From JAWXCE01 sp033764775 (lineage in GTDB: Bacteria; Pseudomonadota; Alphaproteobacteria; Rhizobiales; Rhodomicrobiaceae): a stretch of DNA of 64,000 bases. Below the pieces are notes generated by a model. It had not been told where the DNA came from, did not search any database, and worked only from the letters and a program-made list of their open reading frames with translations. This document shows, one piece after another, positions 52,726 to 60,382 of this stretch. Where the stretch lies: positions 1-64,000 of the forward strand of contig JANRIQ010000018.1 in NCBI GenBank assembly GCA_033764775.1, given 5' to 3'. Position 1 is the first letter of the stretch, and each line of letters opens with the position of its first letter. Made by a program: the position numbers and the translations under genes.

Positions 52726-53895
52726 ATGCCATTCTGGAAACGCCGCGCGCCGGCCGAAGCGAAAGCCAGCGCCGCCGGGCCGGTCATCGCCTTGCGCGAA
52801 ACGGGCCGCGCCGTGTGGTCGCCTCGGGATTACGGCGGCTTCGCCCGCGAAGGCTTCGCGAAGAACGCGATCGTCTACCGCTCCGTGCGCATGATCGCCG
52901 AGGCCGCCGCGTCCGTGCCCTATCAGCTCATCGAGGGTGGGCGGATGCAGAGTGAGCATCCGCTGCTGCGGCTTCTCGCTACGCCGAACCCGGTCGCTTG
53001 CGGGCCAGACCTCATGGAGGACTGGTACGGCTACCTGCTCATCTCCGGCAACGCCTATCTGGAGGCGGTGGCGCTCGACGGCGCGCCCCGCGAGCTGTAC
53101 GTGCTGCGCCCCGACCGCATGAAGGTGGTGCCCGGCGCCGACGGCTGGCCGGAGGCTTACGAATACTCCGCGAACGGCCGCACCGCGCGCTTCGAGCAGT
53201 TGAACGGCGGCGTGCGCCCGATCCTGCACATCGCGCTGTTCAACCCGGCGAACGATTACTACGGCATGTCGCCCATCGAGGCGGCGGCCACGGCCATCGA
53301 CGTGCACAACGCGGCGAGCCACTGGAACAAGGCGCTGCTCGACAACTCGGCGCGGCCCTCCGGAGCGCTCGTCTACACCAGCGGCGCGCATATGACGGAA
53401 GCGCAGTTCTCCCGCCTCAAGTCCGAACTGGAGACAAACTATCAGGGCGCGGTGAACGCCGGACGACCGATGCTGCTCGAAGGCGGGCTGGACTGGAAAA
53501 CCATGTCCATGTCGCCGAAGGACATGGACTTCATCGAGGCGAAGAACGCGGCCGCGCGCGAAATTGCGCTGGCGCTGGGCGTGCCGCCGATGCTGCTCGG
53601 CATCCCCGGCGACAACACGTATTCGAACTATCAGGAGGCGAACCGCGTGTTCTGGCGACAGACCGTGCTGCCGCTCGTCTCGCGCACGCTGCAGGCTATT
53701 GCGGCGTGGCTCGCGCCCGCGTTTGGGCCGGTGGAACTGCGCCCGGCGTTCGACCGTATCGACGCGCTTTCGGGGGAACGCGCCGCGCTATGGGAGATGC
53801 TGGGCCGCGCCGACTTCCTCACGGTCGAGGAGAAGCGCGCCGCCGCTGGGTTCGCCGACCAGAACCTGGAGCCATTGAGCGAGCCCGCGCTTTGA
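52726..53895 (+). CDS. GTA-like phage portal protein (HK97 family)
   Basis: A 389-residue portal (gp3-like): starts MPFWKRRAPAEAKAS, with NAIVYRSVRMIAEAAASVPY, PDLMEDWYGYLLISGNAYLE, ELYVLRPDRMKVVPGADGWP, MSPIEAAATAIDVHNAASHW, SPKDMDFIEAKNAAAREIAL, then GVPPMLLGIPGDNTYSNYQE. Twelve copies should form the DNA entry ring of the head. GGAGG lies 5 bases before the ATG. It is followed by a minus-strand gene before the protease. Confidence 0.94.
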   Translation: MPFWKRRAPAEAKASAAGPVIALRETGRAVWSPRDYGGFAREGFAKNAIVYRSVRMIAEAAASVPYQLIEGGRMQSEHPLLRLLATPNPVACGPDLMEDWYGYLLISGNAYLEAVALDGAPRELYVLRPDRMKVVPGADGWPEAYEYSANGRTARFEQLNGGVRPILHIALFNPANDYYGMSPIEAAATAIDVHNAASHWNKALLDNSARPSGALVYTSGAHMTEAQFSRLKSELETNYQGAVNAGRPMLLEGGLDWKTMSMSPKDMDFIEAKNAAAREIALALGVPPMLLGIPGDNTYSNYQEANRVFWRQTVLPLVSRTLQAIAAWLAPAFGPVELRPAFDRIDALSGERAALWEMLGRADFLTVEEKRAAAGFADQNLEPLSEPAL

Positions 53896-53910
53896 CCTTC
53901 TCGTAAGCGG

Positions 53911-54228
53911 TTAGTCGAAGCAGTCCCACTCCGCCGCCACGATGTAAGCCTTGCCGGGCAGAACCCCGTCTTGCGAGCTGATGAGCGCGCCGGACACATA
54001 AGCCGCCGCGCCGTCGCCCTTCTCCTCCGCGCCGCCGGTGAGCGTGAAGCTGTGCTCGCCAATCTTCGCCGTCGGCCAAAGCGGATGAACGTCCGACTGT
54101 TTTGGCGACTTCAGGATTTTGGCGGCCCCGGTTTTGGCCGTGCAGGTCAAGCCATCGGCATGCGCCGCGGCCGCCGACGCAAAAAATAAAACTGCTGCAA
54201 AAATGTTACGCATCAATTGCTTACCCAT
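53911..54228 (-). CDS. Small secreted protein on the minus strand inside the GTA-like cluster
   Basis: A 105-residue protein with a signal peptide (MRNIFAAVLFFASAAAAHAD, cleavage near AHA-DG) and a mature part of about 80 residues holding two cysteines (LTCTAKTG and the closing EWDCFD), a plausible single disulfide. Start at 54228 (MGKQLMRN) or 54213 (MRN). It lies opposite to all structural genes between portal and protease, where Rhodobacter-type clusters have only a small same-strand gene. Its 5-prime end is richer in A/T than its neighbours. Not a capsid part by its signal peptide. Family not recognised. Confidence 0.65.
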   Translation of the reverse strand: MGKQLMRNIFAAVLFFASAAAAHADGLTCTAKTGAAKILKSPKQSDVHPLWPTAKIGEHSFTLTGGAEEKGDGAAAYVSGALISSQDGVLPGKAYIVAAEWDCFD

Positions 54229-54260
54229 GATCAACTCGAGCGGTACATAGACCATCGCCC

Positions 54261-54749
54261 ATGCAACATGCAAAAACATTCGCTTGCGCCGATGGGCGCA
54301 TTCAAGGCTACGCGAGCTTGTTCGGCGTGGCCGACGGCGCGGGCGATGTGGTGGCGCCCGGCGCATTCCGCGCCTCGCTCGCCCGGCGACCCGCGTCCGG
54401 CGTCCGCATGTTGTTCCAGCACGATCCGGCGCAGCCTGTCGGCGTGTGGGACGACATCCGCGAGGACGCGCGCGGGCTTTATGTGCGCGGACGGCTGACG
54501 GAAGGCGCGGCGAAGTCTGATGACTTACGCGCGCTGCTCGCCGACGGCGCCATAGACGGCCTCTCCATCGGCTTTCGCGCGGTCAAGTCGCGCCGCGACG
54601 CGGTTGGCCGCCGCACGCTCACCGAGATCGACCTGTGGGAGGTCTCCATCGTCACGTTCCCGATGCTCGCCGCCGCGCGCATCGCCGCCCGCCCGGCGCT
54701 CGCCGTCGCGGGCAAATCCGCGCCGCGCGCGCACTCCATCCGCCCTTAA
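54261..54749 (+). CDS. GTA-like prohead protease (HK97 family)
   Basis: A 162-residue protease (gp4-like) that matures the capsid: GRIQGYASLFGVADGAGDVV, FRASLARRPASGVRMLFQHD with the catalytic His region, AIDGLSIGFRAVKSRRDA with the catalytic Ser in Leu-Ser-Ile-Gly, and the closing TEIDLWEVSIVTFPMLAAAR. It lies between portal and capsid genes in the usual order. The C-terminal tail (ARPALAVAGKSAPRAHSIRP) is variable. Start MQHAKTF is the first ATG after the minus-strand gene. Confidence 0.92.
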   Translation: MQHAKTFACADGRIQGYASLFGVADGAGDVVAPGAFRASLARRPASGVRMLFQHDPAQPVGVWDDIREDARGLYVRGRLTEGAAKSDDLRALLADGAIDGLSIGFRAVKSRRDAVGRRTLTEIDLWEVSIVTFPMLAAARIAARPALAVAGKSAPRAHSIRP

Positions 54750-54763
54750 CCAACGAGGATCAC

Positions 54764-55987
54764 ATGACCGACGCATACCCGGCCTTGGAGAACAAGGCGG
54801 CGGGCGCAAACCCGCATTCCGACTACGACGACCTGATGCGCACGCTCCACGCCTTCCGCGAGGCGAACGACGAGCGGCTCGACCAGATCGAGCGCCGCAT
54901 GGCCGCCGACGCCGTCACCGCTGAAAAGGTGGAGCGGCTGAACAAGGCGGTGGACGCGCTCAGCCTTAAGGCCGCTCGTCCGCCGCGCGGGGGCGAGGTG
55001 AAATCGTTCGCCGCCAATGAGCACAAGGCGGCGTTCGACGCCTACGTCCGCACCGGCGAGTTCTCCGGCCTGAAAGCGCTGGAGCTGAAAGCGCTCTCCG
55101 CCGGCTCCGGCCCGGATGGCGGCTATCTCGCGCCCTCGGTGACGGAGTCCGAGGTGCTGCGGCGCCTGTCGCAGCTCTCGCCCATCCGCGGCCTCGCTTC
55201 GGTGCGTCAGGTGTCGGCTGGCACGTATAAGAAAGCGTTCTCGACCGTCGGCACCGCGGCGGGCTGGGTGGCGGAAACGGCCAATCGCCCACAAACGGAC
55301 TCGCCCACGCTCGCCGAACTCTCCTTCCCGGCCATGGAGCTTTACGCCATGCCGGCGGCGACCCAGACGCTGCTCGACGACGCCATCGTGGACATCGACC
55401 AGTGGCTGGCGGACGAGATCGAGACGACCTTCGCCGAGCAGGAGAGCGCCGCGCTCGTCAACGGCAACGGCACCTCGCAGCCGAAGGGCTTCATGAACTA
55501 CACCAAGGTCGCGAACGCGAGCTGGGAGTGGGGCAAGATCGGCTATCTGGCGACCGGTGCGGCGGGGGCGTTCGCCGCGTCCAGTCCGTCCGACATCCTG
55601 CTCGACCTGATCTATGCGCTCAAAGGTCCGTTCCGCCAGAACGGAACCTTCGTGATGAACCGCAAGACGCAGGCGGCCATCCGCAAATTCAAGGCGACGA
55701 CCGGCGAATATCTCTGGGCGCCGCCCGCCTCCATCGGCCAGCCGGCGACGCTGATGGGCTTCCCCGTTGTCGAGGTCGAGGAGATGCCGGACATCGCGGC
55801 GGACGCCTACGCGCTCGCGTTCGGCGATTTCCGTCGCGGCTACCTCGTCGTCGACCGGGTCGGCCTTCGCGTGCTGCGCGATCCGTACTCCGCCAAGCCC
55901 TACGTGCTGTTCTACACGACGAAGCGCGTCGGCGGCGGCGTCCAGGATTTCGACGCGATCAAGCTTTTGAAGTTCGCCGCGTCGTAA
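54764..55987 (+). CDS. GTA-like major capsid protein (HK97 fold)
   Basis: A 407-residue capsid protein (gp5-like). The N-terminal scaffold-like delta domain (about 1-105) is helical and charged (HAFREANDERLDQIERRMAA, EKVERLNKAVDALSLKAARP), to be removed by the prohead protease. The mature part begins near KAFDAYVRTGEFSGLKALEL and follows the HK97 pattern (GPDGGYLAPSVTESEVLRRL, then TAAGWVAETANRPQTDSPTL, LVNGNGTSQPKGFMNYTK, YALAFGDFRRGYLVVDRVGL). ATG 54764 follows ACGAGGAT. An intrinsic terminator follows at 56013. Confidence 0.95.
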   Translation: MTDAYPALENKAAGANPHSDYDDLMRTLHAFREANDERLDQIERRMAADAVTAEKVERLNKAVDALSLKAARPPRGGEVKSFAANEHKAAFDAYVRTGEFSGLKALELKALSAGSGPDGGYLAPSVTESEVLRRLSQLSPIRGLASVRQVSAGTYKKAFSTVGTAAGWVAETANRPQTDSPTLAELSFPAMELYAMPAATQTLLDDAIVDIDQWLADEIETTFAEQESAALVNGNGTSQPKGFMNYTKVANASWEWGKIGYLATGAAGAFAASSPSDILLDLIYALKGPFRQNGTFVMNRKTQAAIRKFKATTGEYLWAPPASIGQPATLMGFPVVEVEEMPDIAADAYALAFGDFRRGYLVVDRVGLRVLRDPYSAKPYVLFYTTKRVGGGVQDFDAIKLLKFAAS

Positions 55988-56012
55988 TTTCCACGCATCG
56001 CCGTCAAACTAT

Positions 56013-56050
56013 GGGCCGCGAGCGCGCCTCCCCGTTCGCGGCCCCTTTTT
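56013..56050 (+). terminator. Intrinsic terminator after the capsid gene
   Basis: GGGCCGCGA (56013-56021) and TCGCGGCCC (56036-56044) form a perfect 9-bp GC-rich stem around a 14-base loop, followed by C and TTTTT (56046-56050). It lies 26 bases after the capsid stop. Placed inside the structural operon it likely acts as a partial terminator, keeping capsid mRNA above that of tail genes. Confidence 0.8.
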
Positions 56051-56069
56051 GTGCGAAAAAGGATAAACC

Positions 56070-56636
56070 ATGCCCCTCATTCTCACCTCTGGCCCCGCCG
56101 CCGAGCCGGTCAGCCTTGCCGAAGCCAAGGCGCATCTGCGCGTGGACGGCGCGGACGAGGACGCGCTCATCGGCAGCCTCGTGGTCGCCGCGCGGATGCA
56201 TATCGAGCACGCGCTCGATTTGGCGCTCATCACGCAGAGCTGGTCGCTTTATCTTGACCGCTTTCCCGACGGGCCTGTGGAGCTGCCGCTCGGCCCCGTG
56301 CAGGCGGTGACCGAGGTGCGGCTTTATGCGGCGAACGCGGCCGTGACCGTGCTGACGCCCGATCAATACCTGCTTGATGCGGCGTCTCGGCCCGCGCGCC
56401 TCAGCCCTATCGGGGTCTGGCTGCAGCCGGGTCGCGCGGTGAACGGGGTCGAAATCGCTTTCGCGGTTGGGTATGGGGCGACCGGCGCCGCCGTGCCGCA
56501 ACCCTTGCGTCAGGCGATCCTGATGCTCATCGCCCATTGGCACGAGAGCCGCGAGGCCGCCTCGCCGGAGGAGCAGTTCGAGGCGCCCCACGCGCTTGAC
56601 GCGCTCATCGCGCCGTACCGGGTTTCGCGGATATGA
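56070..56636 (+). CDS. GTA-like head-tail adaptor (connector) protein
   Basis: A 188-residue protein (gp6-like) with PVSLAEAKAHLRVDGADEDA, LVVAARMHIEHALDLALITQ, and WSLYLDRFPDGPVELPLGPV, then the C-terminal QPLRQAILMLIAHWHESREA. This is the phage adaptor/phiE125 gp8-like family that links portal and tail. ATG lies 12 bases after GAAAAAGGATAA. It overlaps the next gene by four bases. Confidence 0.9.
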   Translation: MPLILTSGPAAEPVSLAEAKAHLRVDGADEDALIGSLVVAARMHIEHALDLALITQSWSLYLDRFPDGPVELPLGPVQAVTEVRLYAANAAVTVLTPDQYLLDAASRPARLSPIGVWLQPGRAVNGVEIAFAVGYGATGAAVPQPLRQAILMLIAHWHESREAASPEEQFEAPHALDALIAPYRVSRI

Positions 56637-56950
56637 GGGCGGGCCAAATGCGCCGCCGCGTCGTCATTGAGGCGCCGCAGCGGGTGACCGACGGCGCGGG
56701 CGGTTTCGCCGAAACATGGGCTGCCGTCGCCACCATTTGGGCGCGCGTGTCGGCCCGCAGCGGCTCCGAAAGGGTGCGAGCGGATCGGCTGGCCAGCGCA
56801 GTCACGCACGACATAACCATTCGTTGGCGCGCAGGCGTGCTGCCGACCATGCGCGTGCGCCTCGGCGAGCGCGTGTTCGAGATTATCGCCACGGTCGAGG
56901 ACGAACGCCGCCGCGTGCTCACCCTCGAATGCGAGGAGCGCGATCTGTGA
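56633..56950 (+). CDS. GTA-like head-tail joining (stopper) protein
   Basis: A 105-residue protein of the phage head-tail adaptor (Phage_H_T_join) type: MRAGQMRRRVVIEAPQRVTD, GGFAETWAAVATIWARVSAR, THDITIRWRAGVLPTMRVRL, then the ending VEDERRRVLTLECEERDL. Position and fold pattern match gp7 of Rhodobacter-type GTA, the closure that holds packaged DNA. Start ATG overlaps the adaptor stop; its stop overlaps the next GTG start. Confidence 0.9.
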   Translation: MRAGQMRRRVVIEAPQRVTDGAGGFAETWAAVATIWARVSARSGSERVRADRLASAVTHDITIRWRAGVLPTMRVRLGERVFEIIATVEDERRRVLTLECEERDL

Positions 56951-57309
56951 GCGCGCGCGTCGCCGGGCTGGACGCCCTGAGACGCCGCCTCGCCGCCGCA
57001 GCCGAGATGCGCGGCCTTGATTCGCCCGCCGCCGAAGCCGCCGCCGCCCTCAGCGCCGCCGTTGAACAGCGATTGCGCGAGGCGGCGCCCGAGAGCGCCG
57101 CCGCCATCATCGCGCAAGCCTCGGTCGAGGCGTCGAACGGCGGGGCGCGCTTCACGGCGCGCAGTCCGCTCGCCCGCGCGGTGGAGTTCGGCGCCATGCG
57201 CCGCCCCGCGCGGCCCTGGCTACGCGCCAGCCTCGACGCCGCCCGCGCGCCCGCCGCCGCCGCATTCGCGCGCTGGCTGAAGAGAACGCTAAAAGGATCG
57301 CGCCGATGA
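56947..57309 (+). CDS. HK97-gp10-like tail-completion protein
   Basis: A 120-residue protein starting at GTG 56947 (overlapping the stopper stop). It has an N-terminal helix (VAGLDALRRRLAAAAEMRGL), a helical Ala-rich centre (AAEAAAALSAAVEQRLREAA) and the HK97 gp10-like ending (ARAVEFGAMRRPARPWLRAS followed by LDAARAPAAAAFARWLKR), which is typical of the family (a Gly-x-x-x-Arg-Pro turn). Its place between stopper and tail terminator is the standard siphophage position; to my knowledge the R. capsulatus cluster has no such gene. Confidence 0.75.
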   Translation: MSARVAGLDALRRRLAAAAEMRGLDSPAAEAAAALSAAVEQRLREAAPESAAAIIAQASVEASNGGARFTARSPLARAVEFGAMRRPARPWLRASLDAARAPAAAAFARWLKRTLKGSRR

Positions 57310-57713
57310 GTTCGCCCGGTTTCGCCCTGCAAAAGGGCCTGTTCTCCGCGCTGACCGGCTCCGCCGCGCTTGTCGCGCTGCTCGGCGGCGCCCGCGTTTA
57401 CGATGACGCGCCGCAGCCGGTGACGTTTCCGTTCATCACCATCGACCCGGCGCAGGAGCGCGACTGGTCGACCGGCACCGAGCCGGGGCTGGAGCATCTC
57501 GTCACCATCCATGTGTGGTCGCGCTATGCCGGGCGGCGGCAGATTTACGACGTGGCCGACGCCATCCGCGACGCGCTGGACGGCGCCAGCCTCACGCTGG
57601 AAGCGCATCGGCTCATCAACCTGCGCCATCAGTACTCCGATCTGCGGCGCGAAGAGGACGGCGAGACCTACCACGCCGCCTTGCGCTTCCGCGCCGTCAC
57701 CGAACCCATCTAA
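57306..57713 (+). CDS. GTA-like tail terminator (DUF3168)
   Basis: A 135-residue protein of the DUF3168 family, the tail-terminator ring (gp8-like): ALQKGLFSALTGSAALVALL, ARVYDDAPQPVTFPFITIDP, GLEHLVTIHVWSRYAGRRQI, then DVADAIRDALDGASLTLEAH and a final strand YHAALRFRAVTEP. Its start overlaps the HK97-gp10-like stop by four bases. Confidence 0.92.
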   Translation: MSSPGFALQKGLFSALTGSAALVALLGGARVYDDAPQPVTFPFITIDPAQERDWSTGTEPGLEHLVTIHVWSRYAGRRQIYDVADAIRDALDGASLTLEAHRLINLRHQYSDLRREEDGETYHAALRFRAVTEPI

Positions 57714-57724
57714 GGAGACCGCCG

Positions 57725-58138
57725 ATGCCTGCACAACGCGGCAAAGACCTGCTTTTGAAACTCGACTCGACCGGCGCCGGCGCGTTCATCACCGTCGCGG
57801 GCCTGCGCGCGCGCGGCCTCGCCTTCAACGCGGCGACCGTGGATGCGACGCACGCGGAATCGGCGGGAGAATGGCGCGAGCTGCTCGCGTCGGCCGGCCT
57901 GAAGACCGCGCGGGTCACGGGCGGCGGCGTGTTCAAGGACGAGGCGTCCGACGCCAAAATCCGCGAGCTGTTTTTCGCCGGCGCAATTCGGACCTGGCAG
58001 ATGATCATCCCCGACTTCGGCGCGGTCGAGGGGCCGTTCCAGATCACTGCGCTGGAGTTCTCCGGCCAGCACGACAACGAGCTGACGTTCGAGATCGCGC
58101 TGGAGTCGGCCGGGGCGCTCACCTTCACGGCGGCCTGA
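57725..58138 (+). CDS. GTA-like major tail protein
   Basis: A 137-residue tail-tube protein (gp9-like, TP901-1 family): MPAQRGKDLLLKLDSTGAGA, TVAGLRARGLAFNAATVDAT, HAESAGEWRELLASAGLKTA, and the C-terminal FQITALEFSGQHDNELTFEI. GGAGACC lies just before ATG 57725. A longer frame from 57515 overlaps the tail-terminator gene and is rejected. Confidence 0.92.
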   Translation: MPAQRGKDLLLKLDSTGAGAFITVAGLRARGLAFNAATVDATHAESAGEWRELLASAGLKTARVTGGGVFKDEASDAKIRELFFAGAIRTWQMIIPDFGAVEGPFQITALEFSGQHDNELTFEIALESAGALTFTAA

Positions 58139-58139
58139 C

Positions 58140-58469
58140 ATGGCGAACAGGCGCCGGGGAGAAATCAGCGCCGTGCTGGACGGCGAACCGCGCACGCTCG
58201 TGCTCACGCTTGGCGCGCTCGCCGAGCTGGAAGACGCGTTCGGCGGCGAAGACATGCTCGCGGTCGCGCGGCGGTTCGGCTCGGGCGAAATCGCGGCGCG
58301 CGACGCCATCCGTGTGATCGGCGCCGGCCTGCGCGGCGCGGGCGCGGATGTGTCCGACGCGGAGGTGGCGCGGATGCGGGTGGAAGGCGGGGCGGCGGCC
58401 TTCGTGGATATCGTCGCGAGGCTGCTCGCCGCCACGTTCCTGAGCGAGGCTGCGCCGGGAAAGCGCTAG
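58140..58469 (+). CDS. GTA family tail-assembly protein (gp10-like)
   Basis: A 109-residue protein (the GTA TIM-like/gp10 family, DUF3356 type) that follows the tail tube: NRRRGEISAVLDGEPRTLVL, LGALAELEDAFGGEDMLAVA, RRFGSGEIAARDAIRVIGAG, closing in ARLLAATFLSEAAPGKR. The family is thought to act as a tail chaperone; it starts one base after the previous stop. Confidence 0.85.
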   Translation: MANRRRGEISAVLDGEPRTLVLTLGALAELEDAFGGEDMLAVARRFGSGEIAARDAIRVIGAGLRGAGADVSDAEVARMRVEGGAAAFVDIVARLLAATFLSEAAPGKR

Positions 58470-58480
58470 GCGCGGCGGAC

Positions 58481-58690
58481 ATGCACGCGGCGCCGCAGCC
58501 GTTTCCGTGGGAGGCGGCGATGGGCGCGGGCTTCGGCCTTCTCCGGCTCGCCCCCGCAGAGTTCTGGGCCGCGACCCCGCGCGAGATCGCCGCCGCCGCG
58601 CGCGCTCTGAACCCGTCGCCTGCCGCCTTCGCCCGCGCCGACTACGACGCGCTCGCCGCGCGCTACCCCGATGGAGTGACCCATGGCTGA
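58481..58690 (+). CDS. GTA-like phage tail assembly chaperone (rcc01693 family)
   Basis: A 69-residue protein with FPWEAAMGAGFGLLRLAPAE then FWAATPREIAAAARALNPSP, the signature of the small gp10.1-like protein that sits between gp10 and the tape measure. It overlaps the tape-measure start by 8 bases, which fits the usual coupled expression of tail chaperone and tape measure. Confidence 0.85.
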   Translation: MHAAPQPFPWEAAMGAGFGLLRLAPAEFWAATPREIAAAARALNPSPAAFARADYDALAARYPDGVTHG

Positions 58691-59261
58691 CACGGTTGAA
58701 AGCCTTTCAATCGAAATCACGGCGAAAACCGACGACGCGCGCGCCAAGCTGAAAGACCTGGAAAAGCTCGGCGACAGCTTCGGGCGGCGTATCACCGGGG
58801 CCTTCGAGGACGCGGTGTTCGAGGGCCGCGGCTTCGGCGACACGCTGCGCGCGCTCGCGCTCGACCTGTCGAAGCTCGCGTTTCGGTCGGCCTTGGCGCC
58901 GGTGAGCGAGGGCATCGGCGGATTTCTCGCGCAGGCGGCCTCGGGCTTCACACCGTTTGCGAAAGGCGGCGTCGTGCAGCCGATGGTGACCCCGTTCGCC
59001 AGCGGCGGCGTGGTCGCAACGCCCATCGCGTTTCCGCTGGGCCGCGGGCGCATGGGGCTGGCGGGCGAGGCGGGGCCGGAGGCGATTTTACCGCTCGCGC
59101 GCGGACCGGACGGGCGGCTCGGCGTGCGCTCGGGCGGCGGTGGGGCGGTGAGCGTCACCGTCAACATCTCGACGCCCGACGCCGAGAGCTTCCGCCGCTC
59201 GGAAGGGCAGGTGGCGGCGATGCTCGCCCGGGCCGTCTCCCGTGGCCAGCGCAATCTCTGA
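58683..59261 (+). CDS. GTA-like tail tape measure protein (short)
   Basis: A 192-residue protein (gp11-like): N-terminal helix (ESLSIEITAKTDDARAKLKD, LEKLGDSFGRRITGAFEDAV), a lambda-gpH-like middle (LALDLSKLAFRSALAPVSEG), then the Gly-rich domain with FAKGGVVQPMVTPFASGGVV and GLAGEAGPEAILPLARGPDG. Its length is close to the R. capsulatus protein, so the predicted tail is short, as expected for a GTA. Confidence 0.9.
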   Translation: MADTVESLSIEITAKTDDARAKLKDLEKLGDSFGRRITGAFEDAVFEGRGFGDTLRALALDLSKLAFRSALAPVSEGIGGFLAQAASGFTPFAKGGVVQPMVTPFASGGVVATPIAFPLGRGRMGLAGEAGPEAILPLARGPDGRLGVRSGGGGAVSVTVNISTPDAESFRRSEGQVAAMLARAVSRGQRNL

Positions 59262-59269
59262 GACCCTAG

Positions 59270-59314
59270 CGCCCTAAGGGCGAATAGCGCGACTGCGCGC
59301 CCGGCTTAGCCGGG
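59270..59314 (+). other. Two small hairpins between tape measure and distal tail genes
   Basis: In this 95-base gap CGCCC-TAA-GGGCG (59270-59282) and CCCGGC-TTA-GCCGGG (59300-59314) form two stable small hairpins, followed by AAAAAAGGAG, the ribosome binding site of the next gene. No T-run follows, so they are not clear terminators; mRNA-processing or stabilising elements are possible. Confidence 0.4.
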
Positions 59315-59356
59315 AAACCGTCGCGCGGATGCGCGGCGGCAAAAAAGGAGTCGTTC

Positions 59357-59992
59357 ATGGCGTTTCACGATGTAAGATTCCCCACCGCCATTTCGCTCGG
59401 CGCGTCCGGCGGGCCGGAGCGGCGCACCGAGATTGTGACGCTCGGCTCGGGGCGAGAGGAGCGCAACGCGCGCTGGGCCGACAGCCGCCGCAGCTACAAC
59501 GCGGGCTATGGCGTTAAAACGCTGGACGATCTGCACGCCGTCATCGCGTTTTTCGAGGAGCGGCGCGGGCGGCTGCACGGCTTCCGCTTCAAGGATTTCG
59601 CTGATTTCAAGTCAAGCGCGCCGGGGGCCGCGCCAGCCGCCACTGACCAAGCGCTGGGGCAGGGCGACGACGCGCGGACGGACTTTCAGCTCGTGAAGAC
59701 TTACGGCTCGGCGTTCGCGCCGTGGACGCGCGAAATCAAAAAGCCCGTCGCGGGCACGGTGAATGTGGCGGTCGCGGGCGTGGAGCAAGCGGAGGGGGTT
59801 GACTTCACGGTGAGCGCGCTCGGGCTGGTGACGTTTCTGCCGGGGAGCATTCCGCCGGCGGGCGCGGCCGTCACGGCGGGCTTTGAGTTTGATGTGCCGG
59901 TGCGCTTCGACGCCGACCGTCTGGAGGTGAATCTCGACGGCTTCCGGATCGGGTCGATCCCGAACATCCCGCTCATCGAGATCAGGCTTTAG
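59357..59992 (+). CDS. GTA-like distal tail protein (DUF2460, gp12-like)
   Basis: A 211-residue protein with FHDVRFPTAISLGASGGPER, RRTEIVTLGSGREERNARWA, TLDDLHAVIAFFEERRGRLH, GFRFKDFADFKSS and EVNLDGFRIGSIPNIPLIEI, matching DUF2460/TIGR02217. It forms the ring between tail tube and hub. AAAAAAGGAG lies 8 bases before the ATG. Its stop overlaps by three bases the end of a broken minus-strand gene. Confidence 0.92.
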   Translation: MAFHDVRFPTAISLGASGGPERRTEIVTLGSGREERNARWADSRRSYNAGYGVKTLDDLHAVIAFFEERRGRLHGFRFKDFADFKSSAPGAAPAATDQALGQGDDARTDFQLVKTYGSAFAPWTREIKKPVAGTVNVAVAGVEQAEGVDFTVSALGLVTFLPGSIPPAGAAVTAGFEFDVPVRFDADRLEVNLDGFRIGSIPNIPLIEIRL

Positions 59993-60292
59993 CCCTTGCC
60001 CAGGGCTTCGCGAACTGCGTCCACGATCATTTGCGGCGGGTCTTCTCGTAGACTGCGGAGTTCCAAATCGATGCGATCCACCTTTGAGTTGGTATGAGCG
60101 AGTTGCGAGTCGATTCGATCTATCTTTCAATCGGCGCGCGCGAGTTGAGACTCGATGCGATCAAGCCGAAGCGTATGCTCCTCCTGCATGGCGGACACGC
60201 GCCCCAGCCGCGCGACCACCCAGCGCAGAGTTTGCGTATTGTCGCTCTGGGCGACTTCCAACGCTGAAACCCGGCGTTCGAGGTCCGGCCAT
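59989..60292 (-). pseudogene. Broken coiled-coil gene on the minus strand (frameshift and in-frame TGA)
   Basis: Read on the minus strand, AGGAGG and ATG 60292 are followed by MAGPRTPG, but the frame that makes sense is one base off: deleting one G after ATGGCC gives MADLERRVSALEVAQ, a typical small coiled-coil start. The good frame continues to RLDRIESQLARAD, meets TGA at 60127-60129, then resumes with KIDRIDSQLAHTNSKVDRID and ends DAVREALGKG, TAA at 59989. The heptad-like repeats run straight through the stop, so it was one gene of about 100 residues with two lesions. Function unknown. Sequencing error is an alternative. Confidence 0.6.
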
Positions 60293-60382
60293 GCAAACCT
60301 CCTCGGTCCATCGACGCAAGCAGGTAAAGCACCGGTAATCAAGACGCATGTTGCAGAATAGCAACTATTGTTCAGGGTAAAG

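Noticed and set aside
60161..60364. A 67-residue minus-strand ORF containing MAGPRTPGFSVGS
   Set aside because: It begins with a good ribosome binding site but reads as Gly/Ala/Arg-rich noise; the meaningful coiled-coil frame is one base off, so it is the frameshifted start of the pseudogene.
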